Shown here piece by piece: positions 10,521 to 19,172 of a DNA stretch of 64,000 bases. Source of the stretch: Streptomyces sp. LaPpAH-108 (GTDB lineage Bacteria; Actinomycetota; Actinomycetes; Streptomycetales; Streptomycetaceae); assembly GCF_000373625.1 (NCBI RefSeq), contig NZ_KB891997.1, forward strand, positions 1-64,000, given 5' to 3'. A program made the position numbers and the translations under genes. Within the stretch, counting starts at the first letter, position 1, and each line of letters opens with the position of its first letter. The notes under the pieces were generated by a model. That model saw nothing but the letters and a program-made list of their open reading frames with translations, was not told the origin of the DNA and did no database searches.

Positions 10521-13166
10521 TCAGGCATCTTGGGCCTCGCGCAGCGACAGCTGGCGGCCCAGATGGTCGGCGGTCGGGGTGCCGCCCTTGCGGGCGACCT
10601 CCTCGGGACGGCCCTCGGCGACGATCCGGCCGCCGTCGTCACCTGCGCCGGGGCCGAGGTCGACGACCCAGTCCGCGGCGGCGACCGTGCGCAGGTCGTG
10701 CTCCACCACGACGACCGTGTTCCCGGCGTCCACCAGCCGCTGGAGCTGCCCGACGAGCAGATCGATGTCCGCGGGGTGCAGCCCGCTGGTCGGCTCGTCC
10801 AGGAGGTAGAGGCTGTGCCCGCGCGGGGCCCGGTGCAGCTCGCTCACCAGCTTGATGCGCTGGGCCTCTCCGCCGGACAGCGTCGTGGCGCTCTGGCCCA
10901 GCGACAGATACCCGAGACCGATGTCGGAGAGCAACTGGAGGATACGGGCGGCGGGTTGGACGTCGCGCAGGAACTCCAGGGCCTCCTCCACGCTCATCGC
11001 CAGCACGTCCGCGATGGTCTTGTCGCGGTAACGCACCATCAGCGTCCCGGGGTTGTAGCGCGCGCCCTCGCAGACCGGGCACGGCGAGGTCTCCGTGGGC
11101 AGGAAGAGCAGTTCGATGCTGACCACCCCGTCGCCCAGGCAGTGCGGACAGCGCCCCTGCGCCACGTTGAAGGAGAACCGGCTCGCGGTGTACCCGAGTT
11201 CACGGGCGGCGGGCTGGGCCGCGAACAGCTTGCGGACACTGTCGAACAGGCCCGTGTAGGTGGCCAGATTGGAACGCGGGGTACGCCCGATCGGCTTCTG
11301 GTCCACGACCACCAGCCGGTCGACACGCTCAAGTCCCTCGGCGGAGCGCACCGTCACCCGGTCCTCCGCCAGCGCCCACGGCGGCACCCCGTCCTCCTCC
11401 TCGTCGGCGGTCTCCACCGAGGCGGGGTTGCGGGCGACGTCCTGCGCGCTCTCGTCGGCGTGCAGCTGGTCGCGCACCGTGTCCGCGAGGGCGCGTCGTA
11501 CGAGGGTCGACTTCCCGGAGCCGGAGACACCGGTGACCGCCGTCAGCGTGCCGAGCGGGAAACTCGCGTCCAGGTCACGGAGGTTGTGGCCGGTGACCCC
11601 GGACAGGCGCAACCAGCCGTCCGGTCGGCGGGGCTTCTCCGGGCCGGGCACCGGGGGCGCGCTCGCGGAGAGATAGCGGGCGGTCACCGACTCCTCCGCC
11701 CGGTCGAGCTGCCCGGCCGGACCGTCGTAGAGGACCCGCCCGCCGTGGCGGCCCGCGCCCGGGCCCATGTCCACGATCCAGTCGGCCGACGCGAGCACCT
11801 GCGCGTTGTGCTCCACCACGAAGACGCTGTTCCCGGCTCCCCTGAGCCGTCGCAGGGCGGTCAGCAGCAGCTCCGTGTCGGCGGCGTGCAGGCCCGCCGA
11901 GGGCTCGTCCAGGACGTACAGCACCCCGAACAGGCCGCTGCGCAGCTGCGTGGCCATGTGCAGGCGCTGGAGTTCGCCGCTGGAGAGGGTGGAGGTCGCG
12001 CGGCCCGTGGCGAGGTAGCCCAGGCCCAGGTCCATCAGCGTGCCCAGCTGCTCCTGGAGGCCGGAGATCAGGGCGTGCGCGGCCTGGCGCCGCTCGGCGG
12101 GCAGCGCCAGCGTGTCGGGGTGGTCGCGCGCGGTCTCCAGGAAGGCCGAGAGCTGGTTCAGGGGCATCGAGGTGGCGACCGAGATGTCCTGCCCGGCGAC
12201 GGTCACCGCCAGCGCCTCCGGGTTGAGCCGCTTGCCGTGGCAGGTCGGGCAGACCTCCTCGGTCATGAACGAGGCCGCCTTCGCCCGCAGATGCGCCGCC
12301 TTGGAGGTCGCGAAGGTGTGCAGGACCCAGCGGCGCGGGCTCATGTAGGTGCCCTGGTAGGAGCGGGCGACCCGGTGTGCGTCGCGGACCGGGTGCACCG
12401 TGACCGTCGGCTGCTCGTCGGTGGTCAGCAGCCACTCGCGGCGGGCGGCGGGCAGCGTACGGAACGGTACGTCGATGTCGACGCCCAGCTCCGCGAGGAT
12501 GTCCCGGTAGTTCTTGCCCTGCCAGGCGCCCGGCCACGCGGCGACGGCGCCCTCCCGGATGCTCAGGGAGTCGTCGCCGACCAGCTTGCTCTCGTCCACG
12601 GTGTGCAGGCGCCCCAGGCCGGAACAGGTGCGGCACGCGCCCACCGCCGTGTTCGGCGAGAAGCTGTCCGAGTCCAGCGGCGCGGCGTCCCGGGGGAAGG
12701 TCCCCGCCAGGTCCTCGGGGGTCTGCCCGGCCGGGTACGTACCGGCGCGGGAGTACAGCATGCGCAGGACGTTGGAGACCCGGCTCACCGTGCCCACCGT
12801 CGAGCGGGTGCTGCCGCCGCTGTGCTGCTGGCGGAGCGCGACGGCCGGGGGCAGCCCGGTGATCTCGCCGACCCTCGGCGCCGAACCCTGGTCGATCAGC
12901 CTGCGGGCGTACGGCGCGACGGACTCAAGGTAGCGCTGCTGGGCCTCGGCGTAGATGGTCGCGAACGCCAGCGACGACTTGCCCGACCCCGACACCCCGG
13001 TGAAGGCCACCACCCGGTCGCGGGGCACGTCCACGTCGACGTGGCGCAGATTGTGCTCGGTGGCACCCCGGACCCTGATGAGTCCGTTGTGCCCGGCGCC
13101 TGGGAGTCCGTCGGGCGACGGTCCGCCGTGTGCCGATGCGGACGTCGGTCGGGTCCGTGGTGCCAT
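10521..13166 (-). CDS. UvrA-like ABC ATPase (UvrA2 / drug-resistance type)
   Basis: 881 aa from ATG at 13166 (AGG-containing leader); a TTG nine bases upstream is less likely. Two ABC modules: Walker A motifs TGVSGSGKSSLAF near the N-terminus and TGVSGSGKSTLVRRAL in the middle, two signature motifs (LSSGELQRLHMA, LSGGEAQRIKL), and two zinc-finger Cys pairs (CRTCSGLG; CPHCLGDG ... CPVCEGARY). It is shorter than canonical UvrA (about 940-1000 aa), consistent with lack of the UvrB-binding insertion, as in class II UvrA proteins such as DrrC. No uvrB or uvrC is nearby. Likely tolerance to DNA-binding compounds rather than core repair. Confidence 0.85.
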   Translation of the reverse strand: MAPRTRPTSASAHGGPSPDGLPGAGHNGLIRVRGATEHNLRHVDVDVPRDRVVAFTGVSGSGKSSLAFATIYAEAQQRYLESVAPYARRLIDQGSAPRVGEITGLPPAVALRQQHSGGSTRSTVGTVSRVSNVLRMLYSRAGTYPAGQTPEDLAGTFPRDAAPLDSDSFSPNTAVGACRTCSGLGRLHTVDESKLVGDDSLSIREGAVAAWPGAWQGKNYRDILAELGVDIDVPFRTLPAARREWLLTTDEQPTVTVHPVRDAHRVARSYQGTYMSPRRWVLHTFATSKAAHLRAKAASFMTEEVCPTCHGKRLNPEALAVTVAGQDISVATSMPLNQLSAFLETARDHPDTLALPAERRQAAHALISGLQEQLGTLMDLGLGYLATGRATSTLSSGELQRLHMATQLRSGLFGVLYVLDEPSAGLHAADTELLLTALRRLRGAGNSVFVVEHNAQVLASADWIVDMGPGAGRHGGRVLYDGPAGQLDRAEESVTARYLSASAPPVPGPEKPRRPDGWLRLSGVTGHNLRDLDASFPLGTLTAVTGVSGSGKSTLVRRALADTVRDQLHADESAQDVARNPASVETADEEEDGVPPWALAEDRVTVRSAEGLERVDRLVVVDQKPIGRTPRSNLATYTGLFDSVRKLFAAQPAARELGYTASRFSFNVAQGRCPHCLGDGVVSIELLFLPTETSPCPVCEGARYNPGTLMVRYRDKTIADVLAMSVEEALEFLRDVQPAARILQLLSDIGLGYLSLGQSATTLSGGEAQRIKLVSELHRAPRGHSLYLLDEPTSGLHPADIDLLVGQLQRLVDAGNTVVVVEHDLRTVAAADWVVDLGPGAGDDGGRIVAEGRPEEVARKGGTPTADHLGRQLSLREAQDA

Positions 13167-13224
13167 GGTCACCAACCTAGCCCGCCCCGCTGGGCGGAAA
13201 GTGATCGGGTGGAGGCGGCCAGGG

Positions 13225-13262
13225 GGAGGCCCCGCCGCCCGGGCGCGGGCTGCGGGGCCTCC
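13225..13262 (-). terminator. Hairpin downstream of the MT0933-like gene
   Basis: GGAGGCCCCG (13225-13234) is exactly complementary to CGGGGCCTCC (13253-13262). It lies just after the stop of the 63-aa gene on the minus strand. Confidence 0.65.
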
Positions 13263-13293
13263 AGGAGAATCCTGCGCGTGGCGGGCCGCGCCG

Positions 13294-13485
13294 TCAGGCG
13301 TGCGGCGGGTTGTCGCGGTGCTGGGAGCCGAACTGGTCCTTCAGCCGGTCCTGCGCGGAGTCCACCTGGGACTGGTGCTTGTTGCCGGTCCGCTGGTCGA
13401 TGTAGTCCCCGCCCTTGTCGATGCCCTTGTCGGCCATGTCCTCATGGCCCTTGAGCATTCCCTTGATCTTGTCCATGAAGGACAT
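13294..13485 (-). CDS. MT0933-like antitoxin-family small protein
   Basis: 63 aa; ATG preceded by GAGGAGGG. Sequence (MDKIKGMLKGHEDMADKGID, then GGDYIDQRTGNKHQSQVD) matches the short, charged, glycine-containing MT0933 antitoxin family of actinobacteria. No toxin gene is adjacent: neighbours are the UvrA2-like gene and a divergent HAD phosphatase. Such orphan members are common in Streptomyces, and the antitoxin label is a family name rather than shown activity. Confidence 0.75.
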   Translation of the reverse strand: MSFMDKIKGMLKGHEDMADKGIDKGGDYIDQRTGNKHQSQVDSAQDRLKDQFGSQHRDNPPHA

Positions 13486-13589
13486 GGCAGCCCTCCTCGT
13501 CGTTTGAGGCTTCCACTCCCAGGGTCACCGTCCCGGGCCGCCCTCGCATCTTGAGAACCGGTCCGCACGCCCCCGGCTAGGGTGGACGC

Positions 13590-14084
13590 GTGGCACAGAC
13601 CAGCAGCGCGCGCCCTGTGGCCGTCTTCGATCTCGACAACACGCTGGCCGCGACGGCCCACCGCCAGCACTTCCTGGAGCGGCGCCCGCGCGACTGGGAC
13701 GGCTTCTTCGCCGCCGCGCCCGGCGACCCGCCGCTCGCCGAGGGCATCGAGCTGGTGCACCGGTCGGCCCGCGACTGCGAGATCGTCTATCTGACCGGTC
13801 GGCCCGAGCGCTGCCGGGCGGACACGGTCGACTGGCTCGCCGCCCACGGCCTGCCCGAGGGCACCGTGCACCTGCGGCGCGACGGCGACCGCAGACCCGC
13901 CCGGGTCACCAAGCTGGAGATCCTGCGCCGACTCGCCCGGGACAGGACCGTACGCGTCCTCGTGGACGACGACGAACTGGTCTGCGACGACGCCGAGCGC
14001 GCCGGATTCACCGTGCTGCGGGCCCGCTGGGCCGAGCGTTCGGCCGCTCTGGAGGCGGCCCAGGAACGCGAGGGACGTACCTGA
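13590..14084 (+). CDS. HAD-superfamily phosphatase (PNK 3'-phosphatase-like)
   Basis: 164 aa from GTG. HAD motif I is FDLDNTLA (Asp nucleophile), motif II VYLTGRPE, the Lys of motif III in VTKLEILRRL, and motif IV DDDELVCDDAE. It resembles the phosphatase half of polynucleotide kinase/phosphatase or phosphatase-like HAD domains acting on nucleic-acid ends or small phosphates. No kinase domain. Substrate unknown. Confidence 0.75.
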   Translation: MAQTSSARPVAVFDLDNTLAATAHRQHFLERRPRDWDGFFAAAPGDPPLAEGIELVHRSARDCEIVYLTGRPERCRADTVDWLAAHGLPEGTVHLRRDGDRRPARVTKLEILRRLARDRTVRVLVDDDELVCDDAERAGFTVLRARWAERSAALEAAQEREGRT

Positions 14085-14103
14085 GGACGCGGCGGTCCTC
14101 GGC

Positions 14104-14319
14104 TCAGCTCGTCTCCTCCAGGCGGAAGCCGACCTTCATGCACACCTGGTAGTCCTCGATGCGCCCGTTGTCCAGCCGGCCGCGTACCTGGGTGACCTCG
14201 AACCAGTCCAGGTTGCGCAGGGTCTGGTCGGCGCGGGCGATGCCGTTGCGGATGGCCTGGTCGACGCTCTCGTGGGAGGTGCCGACGATCTCGGTGACCC
14301 GGTAGGTGTGGTTCGACAT
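14104..14319 (-). CDS. Dodecin family flavin-binding protein
   Basis: 71 aa; ATG with GGAGAGGAG upstream. Typical dodecin length, with the flavin-stacking Trp in LDWFEVTQVRG and the C-terminal YQVCMKVGFRLE. Dodecins assemble into hollow dodecamers that sequester FMN or lumichrome, or bind CoA, in the cytosol. Stands alone, convergent with the HAD phosphatase. Confidence 0.9.
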   Translation of the reverse strand: MSNHTYRVTEIVGTSHESVDQAIRNGIARADQTLRNLDWFEVTQVRGRLDNGRIEDYQVCMKVGFRLEETS

Positions 14320-14408
14320 GCGCGGGTGCTCCTCTCCGCCGTGAGGCCGTGGGGACGCGCCTCACGTCCGGCGCGACCGGTCCGTCACGCCGTATCCACC
14401 GTGCCGTA

Positions 14409-14448
14409 TCCGTGCCCGGCGCGCGAGGTGTCGCCCGCCGGGCACGGA
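14409..14448 (-). terminator. Terminator of the egt operon
   Basis: TCCGTGCCCGGC (14409-14420) is exactly complementary to GCCGGGCACGGA (14437-14448), about 40 bp downstream of the egtD stop. A separate 14-bp palindrome, GTACGGGCCCGTAC, lies at 14455-14468. Confidence 0.7.
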
Positions 14449-14488
14449 AGGGGGGTACGGGCCCGTACGGGACCGCCGCCCGGGTCCG

Positions 14489-15448
14489 TCAGCGGGCCAC
14501 GCTGAGCGACAGCGCGAAGCGGCCCTTGCCGTCCGTCCACCAGTGGGTCAGCTCCAGGCGCGCGGCGGCCAGCTCCGCGGTGACGCCCTCGGGGCGGAAC
14601 TTGGCCGAGACCTCGGTGCGCAGGTCCTCACCGGCCGCGAAGTCCACGACCATGTTGACCCCGGGCAGCTTGACGGTCTGCGCGGTGCGCGAGCGCAGCC
14701 GCATCTCGATCCACTCGTGCTCGGGGTTCCACACGGCGACGTGGTCGAAGGCGTCGAGGTCGAAGTCGGCGCCCAGTTCCCGGTCGAGCACGGCCAGCAC
14801 GTTCTTGTTGAACGCCGCCGTGATCCCGGCGACGTCGTCGTAGGCGAGCCGCAGCACGCGCTCGTCCTTGACCAGGTCGGTGCCGAGCAGCAGGGCGTCG
14901 CCGGGGGCGAGCAGGCCGCGCACGGCGGCCAGGAACTCCGCCCGTTCCTCGGGGAGCAGGTTGCCGATCGTGCCGCCGAGGAAGGCGACCAGGCGGGGGC
15001 CTGGGGTGTCCGGCAGCTCCAGCGGGGCGGTGAAGTCCGCGATCAGCGCGTGCACCGCGAGACCGGGCCGCTCCGCGGCGAGCGCCTGTCCGGCCCCGAG
15101 GAGCGCGGACTCGCTCACGTCGACCGGCACGTACGCCTCCAGGGAGGTGAGCGCGTCGATCAGATGCCGGGTCTTCTCCGAGGAGCCGGAGCCGAGTTCG
15201 ACCAGCGTCCGCGCACCGCTCGCGGCCGCGATCTCCCCGGAGCGGTCGCGCAGGATCTCCCGCTCGGCGCGGGTCGGGTAGTACTCGGGCAAGTCGGTGA
15301 TCTGCTCGAAGAGTTCGCTGCCGCGCGTGTCGTAGAACCATTTCGGCGGCAGCGACTTGGGGGTGCGGGTCAGGCCGTCCAGGACGTCGGCGCGCAGCGC
15401 GGCGCCGGTGGCGTCCTCGGGGAGGGTGCGGGTGACGTGCAGGCTCAC
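14489..15448 (-). CDS. egtD: L-histidine N-alpha-methyltransferase EgtD
   Basis: 319 aa from GTG at 15448 with AAGGAG seven bases upstream; overlaps egtC by 4 bp. Trimethylates histidine to hercynine with SAM. Diagnostic motifs: PPKWFYDTRGSELFEQIT, ELGSGSSEKTRHLI (SAM site), VDVSESAL, FLGGTIGNLLPEE, DLVKDERVLRLAYDD and GRFALSLSVAR. Length and layout match EgtD of mycobacteria and Streptomyces. Last gene of egtABCD. Confidence 0.95.
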   Translation of the reverse strand: MSLHVTRTLPEDATGAALRADVLDGLTRTPKSLPPKWFYDTRGSELFEQITDLPEYYPTRAEREILRDRSGEIAAASGARTLVELGSGSSEKTRHLIDALTSLEAYVPVDVSESALLGAGQALAAERPGLAVHALIADFTAPLELPDTPGPRLVAFLGGTIGNLLPEERAEFLAAVRGLLAPGDALLLGTDLVKDERVLRLAYDDVAGITAAFNKNVLAVLDRELGADFDLDAFDHVAVWNPEHEWIEMRLRSRTAQTVKLPGVNMVVDFAAGEDLRTEVSAKFRPEGVTAELAAARLELTHWWTDGKGRFALSLSVAR

Positions 15449-16233
15449 GAACAGGACTCCTTCGGTGCGGTGGGGGAGGACATGGGGTTCCCGGCCGGAG
15501 CGAGTTGCACTCCGGCGGCCCGGCTCGCGATGAGCACGGTGCGGTCGGGGACTTCCCGCCAGTGGGGGGCGTCGTCGTACGGTTCGGAGGCGACGGTCAC
15601 CGAGTCGCCGGGTCCGGCGCGGTACCAGAGGCTGTCGCCCCAGGCGGTGGCCGCGATCGTGGTGCCGTCGGTCAGCAGCAGGTTCAGCCGGGAGGCGGGG
15701 GCGGCCTCCGCGACCTGGCGAACCGTTTCGCCGAGGGCGGCTCCCGGCTCGGCGCCCCCGCGCAGCCGGTGCAGCACCAGCGCCCAGACGAACGCCGAGT
15801 CGGTGCGCGCCTCCAGCGACAGCAGGTCCACCGGGGGCAGCGTCGGCACCAGCGGGGCGGCCGAGTCGGGCCAGCCCGGCACCGCGCCGTTGTGGCTGAA
15901 CAGCCACCGCCCGGCCGCGAACGGCGCCGCCGCGGCCTCGCCGTCCGCGCCCGCCAGGGTCGCGTCCCGCACGGCCGCAAGGACCGCCCCCGCGCGGATC
16001 ACCCGCGCGAGGTCGGCGAAGGACGGGTCGGCCCAGAGGGGCCCGGAGCGCCGGTAACGGGCCGGGACCGGATCGTCCGCCGGGTACCAGCCCACCCCGA
16101 AACCGTCGGCGTTCACCGTCCCGTTGCGCTGCCGCCGGGGAGCCCACGCCTGCCGGTACAGACTGTGCGCGGGCTCCACCAGCAGCGCCCCGAGCGGCAA
16201 CTCAGGCCCCAGGTAGGCAAGATGACGGCACAT
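15445..16233 (-). CDS. egtC: Ergothioneine amidohydrolase EgtC
   Basis: 262 aa; begins MCRHLAYLGPELPLG, so Cys2 becomes the N-terminal nucleophile of a class II glutamine amidotransferase fold after Met removal. GFGVGWY, LFSHNGAVPGW and ARTDSAFVWALVL are conserved. Removes the gamma-glutamyl group from the hercynyl sulfoxide conjugate. ATGA overlap with egtB upstream and GTGA overlap with egtD downstream. Confidence 0.95.
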   Translation of the reverse strand: MCRHLAYLGPELPLGALLVEPAHSLYRQAWAPRRQRNGTVNADGFGVGWYPADDPVPARYRRSGPLWADPSFADLARVIRAGAVLAAVRDATLAGADGEAAAAPFAAGRWLFSHNGAVPGWPDSAAPLVPTLPPVDLLSLEARTDSAFVWALVLHRLRGGAEPGAALGETVRQVAEAAPASRLNLLLTDGTTIAATAWGDSLWYRAGPGDSVTVASEPYDDAPHWREVPDRTVLIASRAAGVQLAPAGNPMSSPTAPKESCS

Positions 16234-17567
16234 CAGGCGGACTCCGCGTCGCGGGCGGTGCGGAACCCGGAGAAGATCTGCCGCCGGATCGGATAGTCCC
16301 AGTTGCGGAACGTGCCCCGGCAGGCCACCTGGCCCACGGCGAACGAACCGCCGCGCAGCACCTTGTACTCGGGACCGAAGAACACCTCCGAGTACTCCTT
16401 GTACGGGAACACCGTGAACCCCGGGTACGGCAGGAAGTCGCTCGCCGTCCACTCCCACACGTCACCGATCAACTGCCGCACGCCGTACGGCGATTCACCG
16501 GCCGGATAGCTTCCGGCGGGCGCGGGCCGCAGATGGCGCTGGCCCAGGTTGGCGTGCCCGGCCGTCGGATCGGCGTCGCCCCAGGGAAAGCGCCGGGAGC
16601 GGCCGGTCGCCGGGTCGTGCCGGGCCGCCTTCTCCCACTCGGCCTCGGTGGGCAGCCGCCGCCCGGCCCAGCGGGCGTACGCGTCCGCCTCGTACCAGGA
16701 CACGTGCAGCACCGGCTCCTCCGGCGGCACCGGCTCGGTGACACCGAAGCGGCGCCGGAGCCACTGCCCGCCGTCCCGGTGCCAGTACAGCGGGGCTTCG
16801 ATCGAGTGCTGCCGGATGTGCGCCCAGCCCTCCGGGCTCCACCAGCGCTCGGTGTCGTACCCGCCGTCCTCGATGAACGCCTGGTACGCGTCGTTCGTCA
16901 CCGGGGTGGTGTCGATCCAGTAGGAGTCCACCTCGCGCACGTGCGCCGGGCGTTCGTTGTCCAGCGCCCACGGCTCGGTGGAGGTCCCCATGGTGAACGG
17001 GCCGCCGGGGACCAGGACTTCGGCCGGACCGGTGAAAGGCGGCGCCGGGTCGGGGTCGGGGGCGGTCAGCGCCTGGGGACCGGTGCGGAGCTGATGGGTG
17101 ATCAGCATGGTCTCGTCGTGCTGCTGTTCGTGCTGCGCGATCATCCCGAAGGCGAAGCCCGACTCGGTCAGCCGGTCGCCCTCGAAGTCCGCGCCCTCCA
17201 GCAGATCGAGGACCCGGCCGCGCACCTCGGCCGCGTACGCGCGCGCTTCCTCGGGGGCCAGCAGCGGCAGCGAGGGACGCTCGGAGCGCGGGTGCTCGAA
17301 GGCGTCGTACAGACCGTCGATCTCCGGCCGCATCGCCTCCCGGCCGCCGACCGCCCGCAGCAGCCACAGCTCCTCCTGGTTGCCGATGTGGGCGAGGTCC
17401 CACACCAGCGGGGACATCAGCGGCGAGACCTGGGCGGTCAGGTCGGGGTCCTCGACACAGCTGGTCAGCAGCGTGGTGCGGGTGCGGGCGGTGACCAGCG
17501 AGGCGAGCGCGCGGGCGCGCAGCGTCTCGGGGCCCGCCGCGGGCGTCCCGGTCTCCTGGGCGGTCAT
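16233..17567 (-). CDS. egtB: Ergothioneine sulfoxide synthase EgtB
   Basis: 444 aa from ATG at 17567. N-terminal DinB-like domain with the iron-binding HX3HXE motif in IAQHEQQHDETML, and C-terminal formylglycine-generating-enzyme-like domain (VPGGPFTMGT, WYEADAYARWAGRRLPTEAEWEKAAR, VLRGGSFAVGQ). Non-haem iron enzyme joining gamma-Glu-Cys to hercynine. Presence of egtA and egtC beside it supports the gamma-Glu-Cys-dependent route over a selenium (SenA) role. Confidence 0.95.
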   Translation of the reverse strand: MTAQETGTPAAGPETLRARALASLVTARTRTTLLTSCVEDPDLTAQVSPLMSPLVWDLAHIGNQEELWLLRAVGGREAMRPEIDGLYDAFEHPRSERPSLPLLAPEEARAYAAEVRGRVLDLLEGADFEGDRLTESGFAFGMIAQHEQQHDETMLITHQLRTGPQALTAPDPDPAPPFTGPAEVLVPGGPFTMGTSTEPWALDNERPAHVREVDSYWIDTTPVTNDAYQAFIEDGGYDTERWWSPEGWAHIRQHSIEAPLYWHRDGGQWLRRRFGVTEPVPPEEPVLHVSWYEADAYARWAGRRLPTEAEWEKAARHDPATGRSRRFPWGDADPTAGHANLGQRHLRPAPAGSYPAGESPYGVRQLIGDVWEWTASDFLPYPGFTVFPYKEYSEVFFGPEYKVLRGGSFAVGQVACRGTFRNWDYPIRRQIFSGFRTARDAESA

Positions 17568-18877
17568 GTGCGCGTGTCCTTCCTCCCGTGGGCCGGGCGG
17601 CCGACGCCGCCCGAGCCGTCCAGCAGGTCGTCGGCCGGGCAGCGGCCCCGGGCGACATAGCGGTCCAGGTACCCGGCGACGGCGGCCACGACCTCGGGCT
17701 CGGCGCCGAGCCGGGGCAGCGCCCGCAGCGCCGCCGTGAAGCAGGCGACGGCCGCCTCGCACAGCCCGGGATCGGCGAGGCCGAGCCGGGCCGCGTCCGC
17801 CCACAGCGGGTTGTGCGGCGCGGGCAGGTCGTGCGCGCGTTCGGTCAGCGGCTTCACGGCCCGGTGCGCCGCCTCGGCGGCCTCCGCGTCGTCGAAGAGC
17901 GCCGCCGTCACCGCGAGCGGCACGATCCAGCCGTCGTCCCCGGGCTGCGCGTCGATCATCCGCAGCTCCAGATGACCGCGCGGTCTGACCGGCGGGAACA
18001 GGGTGGTCAGGTGGTAGTCGAGGTCCGCCCGGGTGGGCGGACGCGGGGCCCGCGAGCGGGTCCACTCGCGGAAGGTCAGGTCCTCGGGCACCTCCCAGGG
18101 GCCTTCGTCCCGGCGGACGCACATGACGGGGGAGTCCAGCACGTGCCGGGCCCAGTCGGCGCGCGGTTCGCCGTCGGTCGCCGGGGCACCGGCGCGGCCG
18201 GGCCCGATCTGCGCCCAGTACGACTGCCGGACCGACCGGCGCCCGGTCGGACGCCCGTCGACCAGCGGGGAGTTGGCGAACGCGGCGACCAGGACCGGGC
18301 CGAGCCGGTGCGCCAGCCACCAGCGCTGCTCGTGGCCCAGCGGGCCCGGATCCTCGTACCCCGCGTCCACGCAGACCTGCACGGACGCCGAGGCGCGCAT
18401 CATGTGCCGCCCGGCCGGGCCGGTGCGGTCCAGACACGCCTCCATGGCGTCGTAGCGTGCCTCGCGCAGGAAGCGGGGCGGGGTGTGCCAGGGGTGATGA
18501 CCCATGCCGACCAGTGCGAGACCGTCGTCGGCGAGGACCGCGCGGACGGTGTCCAGATCGGCGGATACGGTGCCGACACACTCCATGAGTGAGCCGGCGG
18601 GCGGCGAACTCAGCTCCAGCTGGCCGCCGGGCTCGACGGTGAGCGCCGAGCGCAGAGGGACGGGACGCAGGGTGGCGTAGAGGGCTTCGAGGCGTTCGGA
18701 CGGGACCGGGTGGCGGGGGCGGCGCGGGTCCATGACCAGCCACTCCACCTCCACCCCGAGAGTGCGGGGCGGACCGGTCTTGAAGCAGATGCCCCGGATC
18801 AGGGCGTCGACCTCGGCTTCGGTGATCGCGGTGCGGTGATCCGTACAGTCACCGCAGTCGCTCAGCGAGTCAGACAT
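17564..18877 (-). CDS. egtA: Glutamate-cysteine ligase EgtA
   Basis: 437 aa from ATG at 18877, with a clear AGGAGA eight bases upstream; stop overlaps egtB. GCS2-like ligase making gamma-glutamylcysteine: TLGVEVEWLVMD at the N-terminus, TVEPGGQLELSSPP, and RASASVQVCVDAG in the core. First gene of the operon; the 291-bp upstream gap to the divergent PARG-like gene should hold its promoter. egtE is absent here, so the final C-S lyase must be encoded elsewhere or be replaced. Confidence 0.93.
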   Translation of the reverse strand: MSDSLSDCGDCTDHRTAITEAEVDALIRGICFKTGPPRTLGVEVEWLVMDPRRPRHPVPSERLEALYATLRPVPLRSALTVEPGGQLELSSPPAGSLMECVGTVSADLDTVRAVLADDGLALVGMGHHPWHTPPRFLREARYDAMEACLDRTGPAGRHMMRASASVQVCVDAGYEDPGPLGHEQRWWLAHRLGPVLVAAFANSPLVDGRPTGRRSVRQSYWAQIGPGRAGAPATDGEPRADWARHVLDSPVMCVRRDEGPWEVPEDLTFREWTRSRAPRPPTRADLDYHLTTLFPPVRPRGHLELRMIDAQPGDDGWIVPLAVTAALFDDAEAAEAAHRAVKPLTERAHDLPAPHNPLWADAARLGLADPGLCEAAVACFTAALRALPRLGAEPEVVAAVAGYLDRYVARGRCPADDLLDGSGGVGRPAHGRKDTRT

Positions 18878-19109
18878 GTCGGGATTCTCCTGTTGGGATT
18901 CCACCATGCCGCCTGCCCGGCCTCCGGTGTGCCGGGCGGGCCTCGTCCCACCCAAGACCCTCGGACCGAATCGCACAAGGGTGCCCTACGGGACGTTCGG
19001 GATCGGTCATCTCCGCTTCCTCGCGCGTTTCCTCCCGTCCGGTTTCTCGGGCCGCGGGGCCCCGGAAACTCCGTTGCGCCGCGAGAACAGCATCGCCCAG
19101 GATGACCGT

Positions 19110-19172
19110 ATGAGCACGACGGGGGAGGCCGCGCGGGCGGCGTTCAGGGCGCTTACGGGGGTGGCGCCGTGA
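19110..19172 (+). CDS. Possible 20-aa leader peptide
   Basis: ATG at 19110 has an AGGATG-type ribosome binding site, encodes MSTTGEAARAAFRALTGVAP and ends with TGA overlapping the GTG start of the PARG-like gene (GTGA). This allows translational coupling. It could equally be chance; there is no family match. Confidence 0.3.
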   Translation: MSTTGEAARAAFRALTGVAP

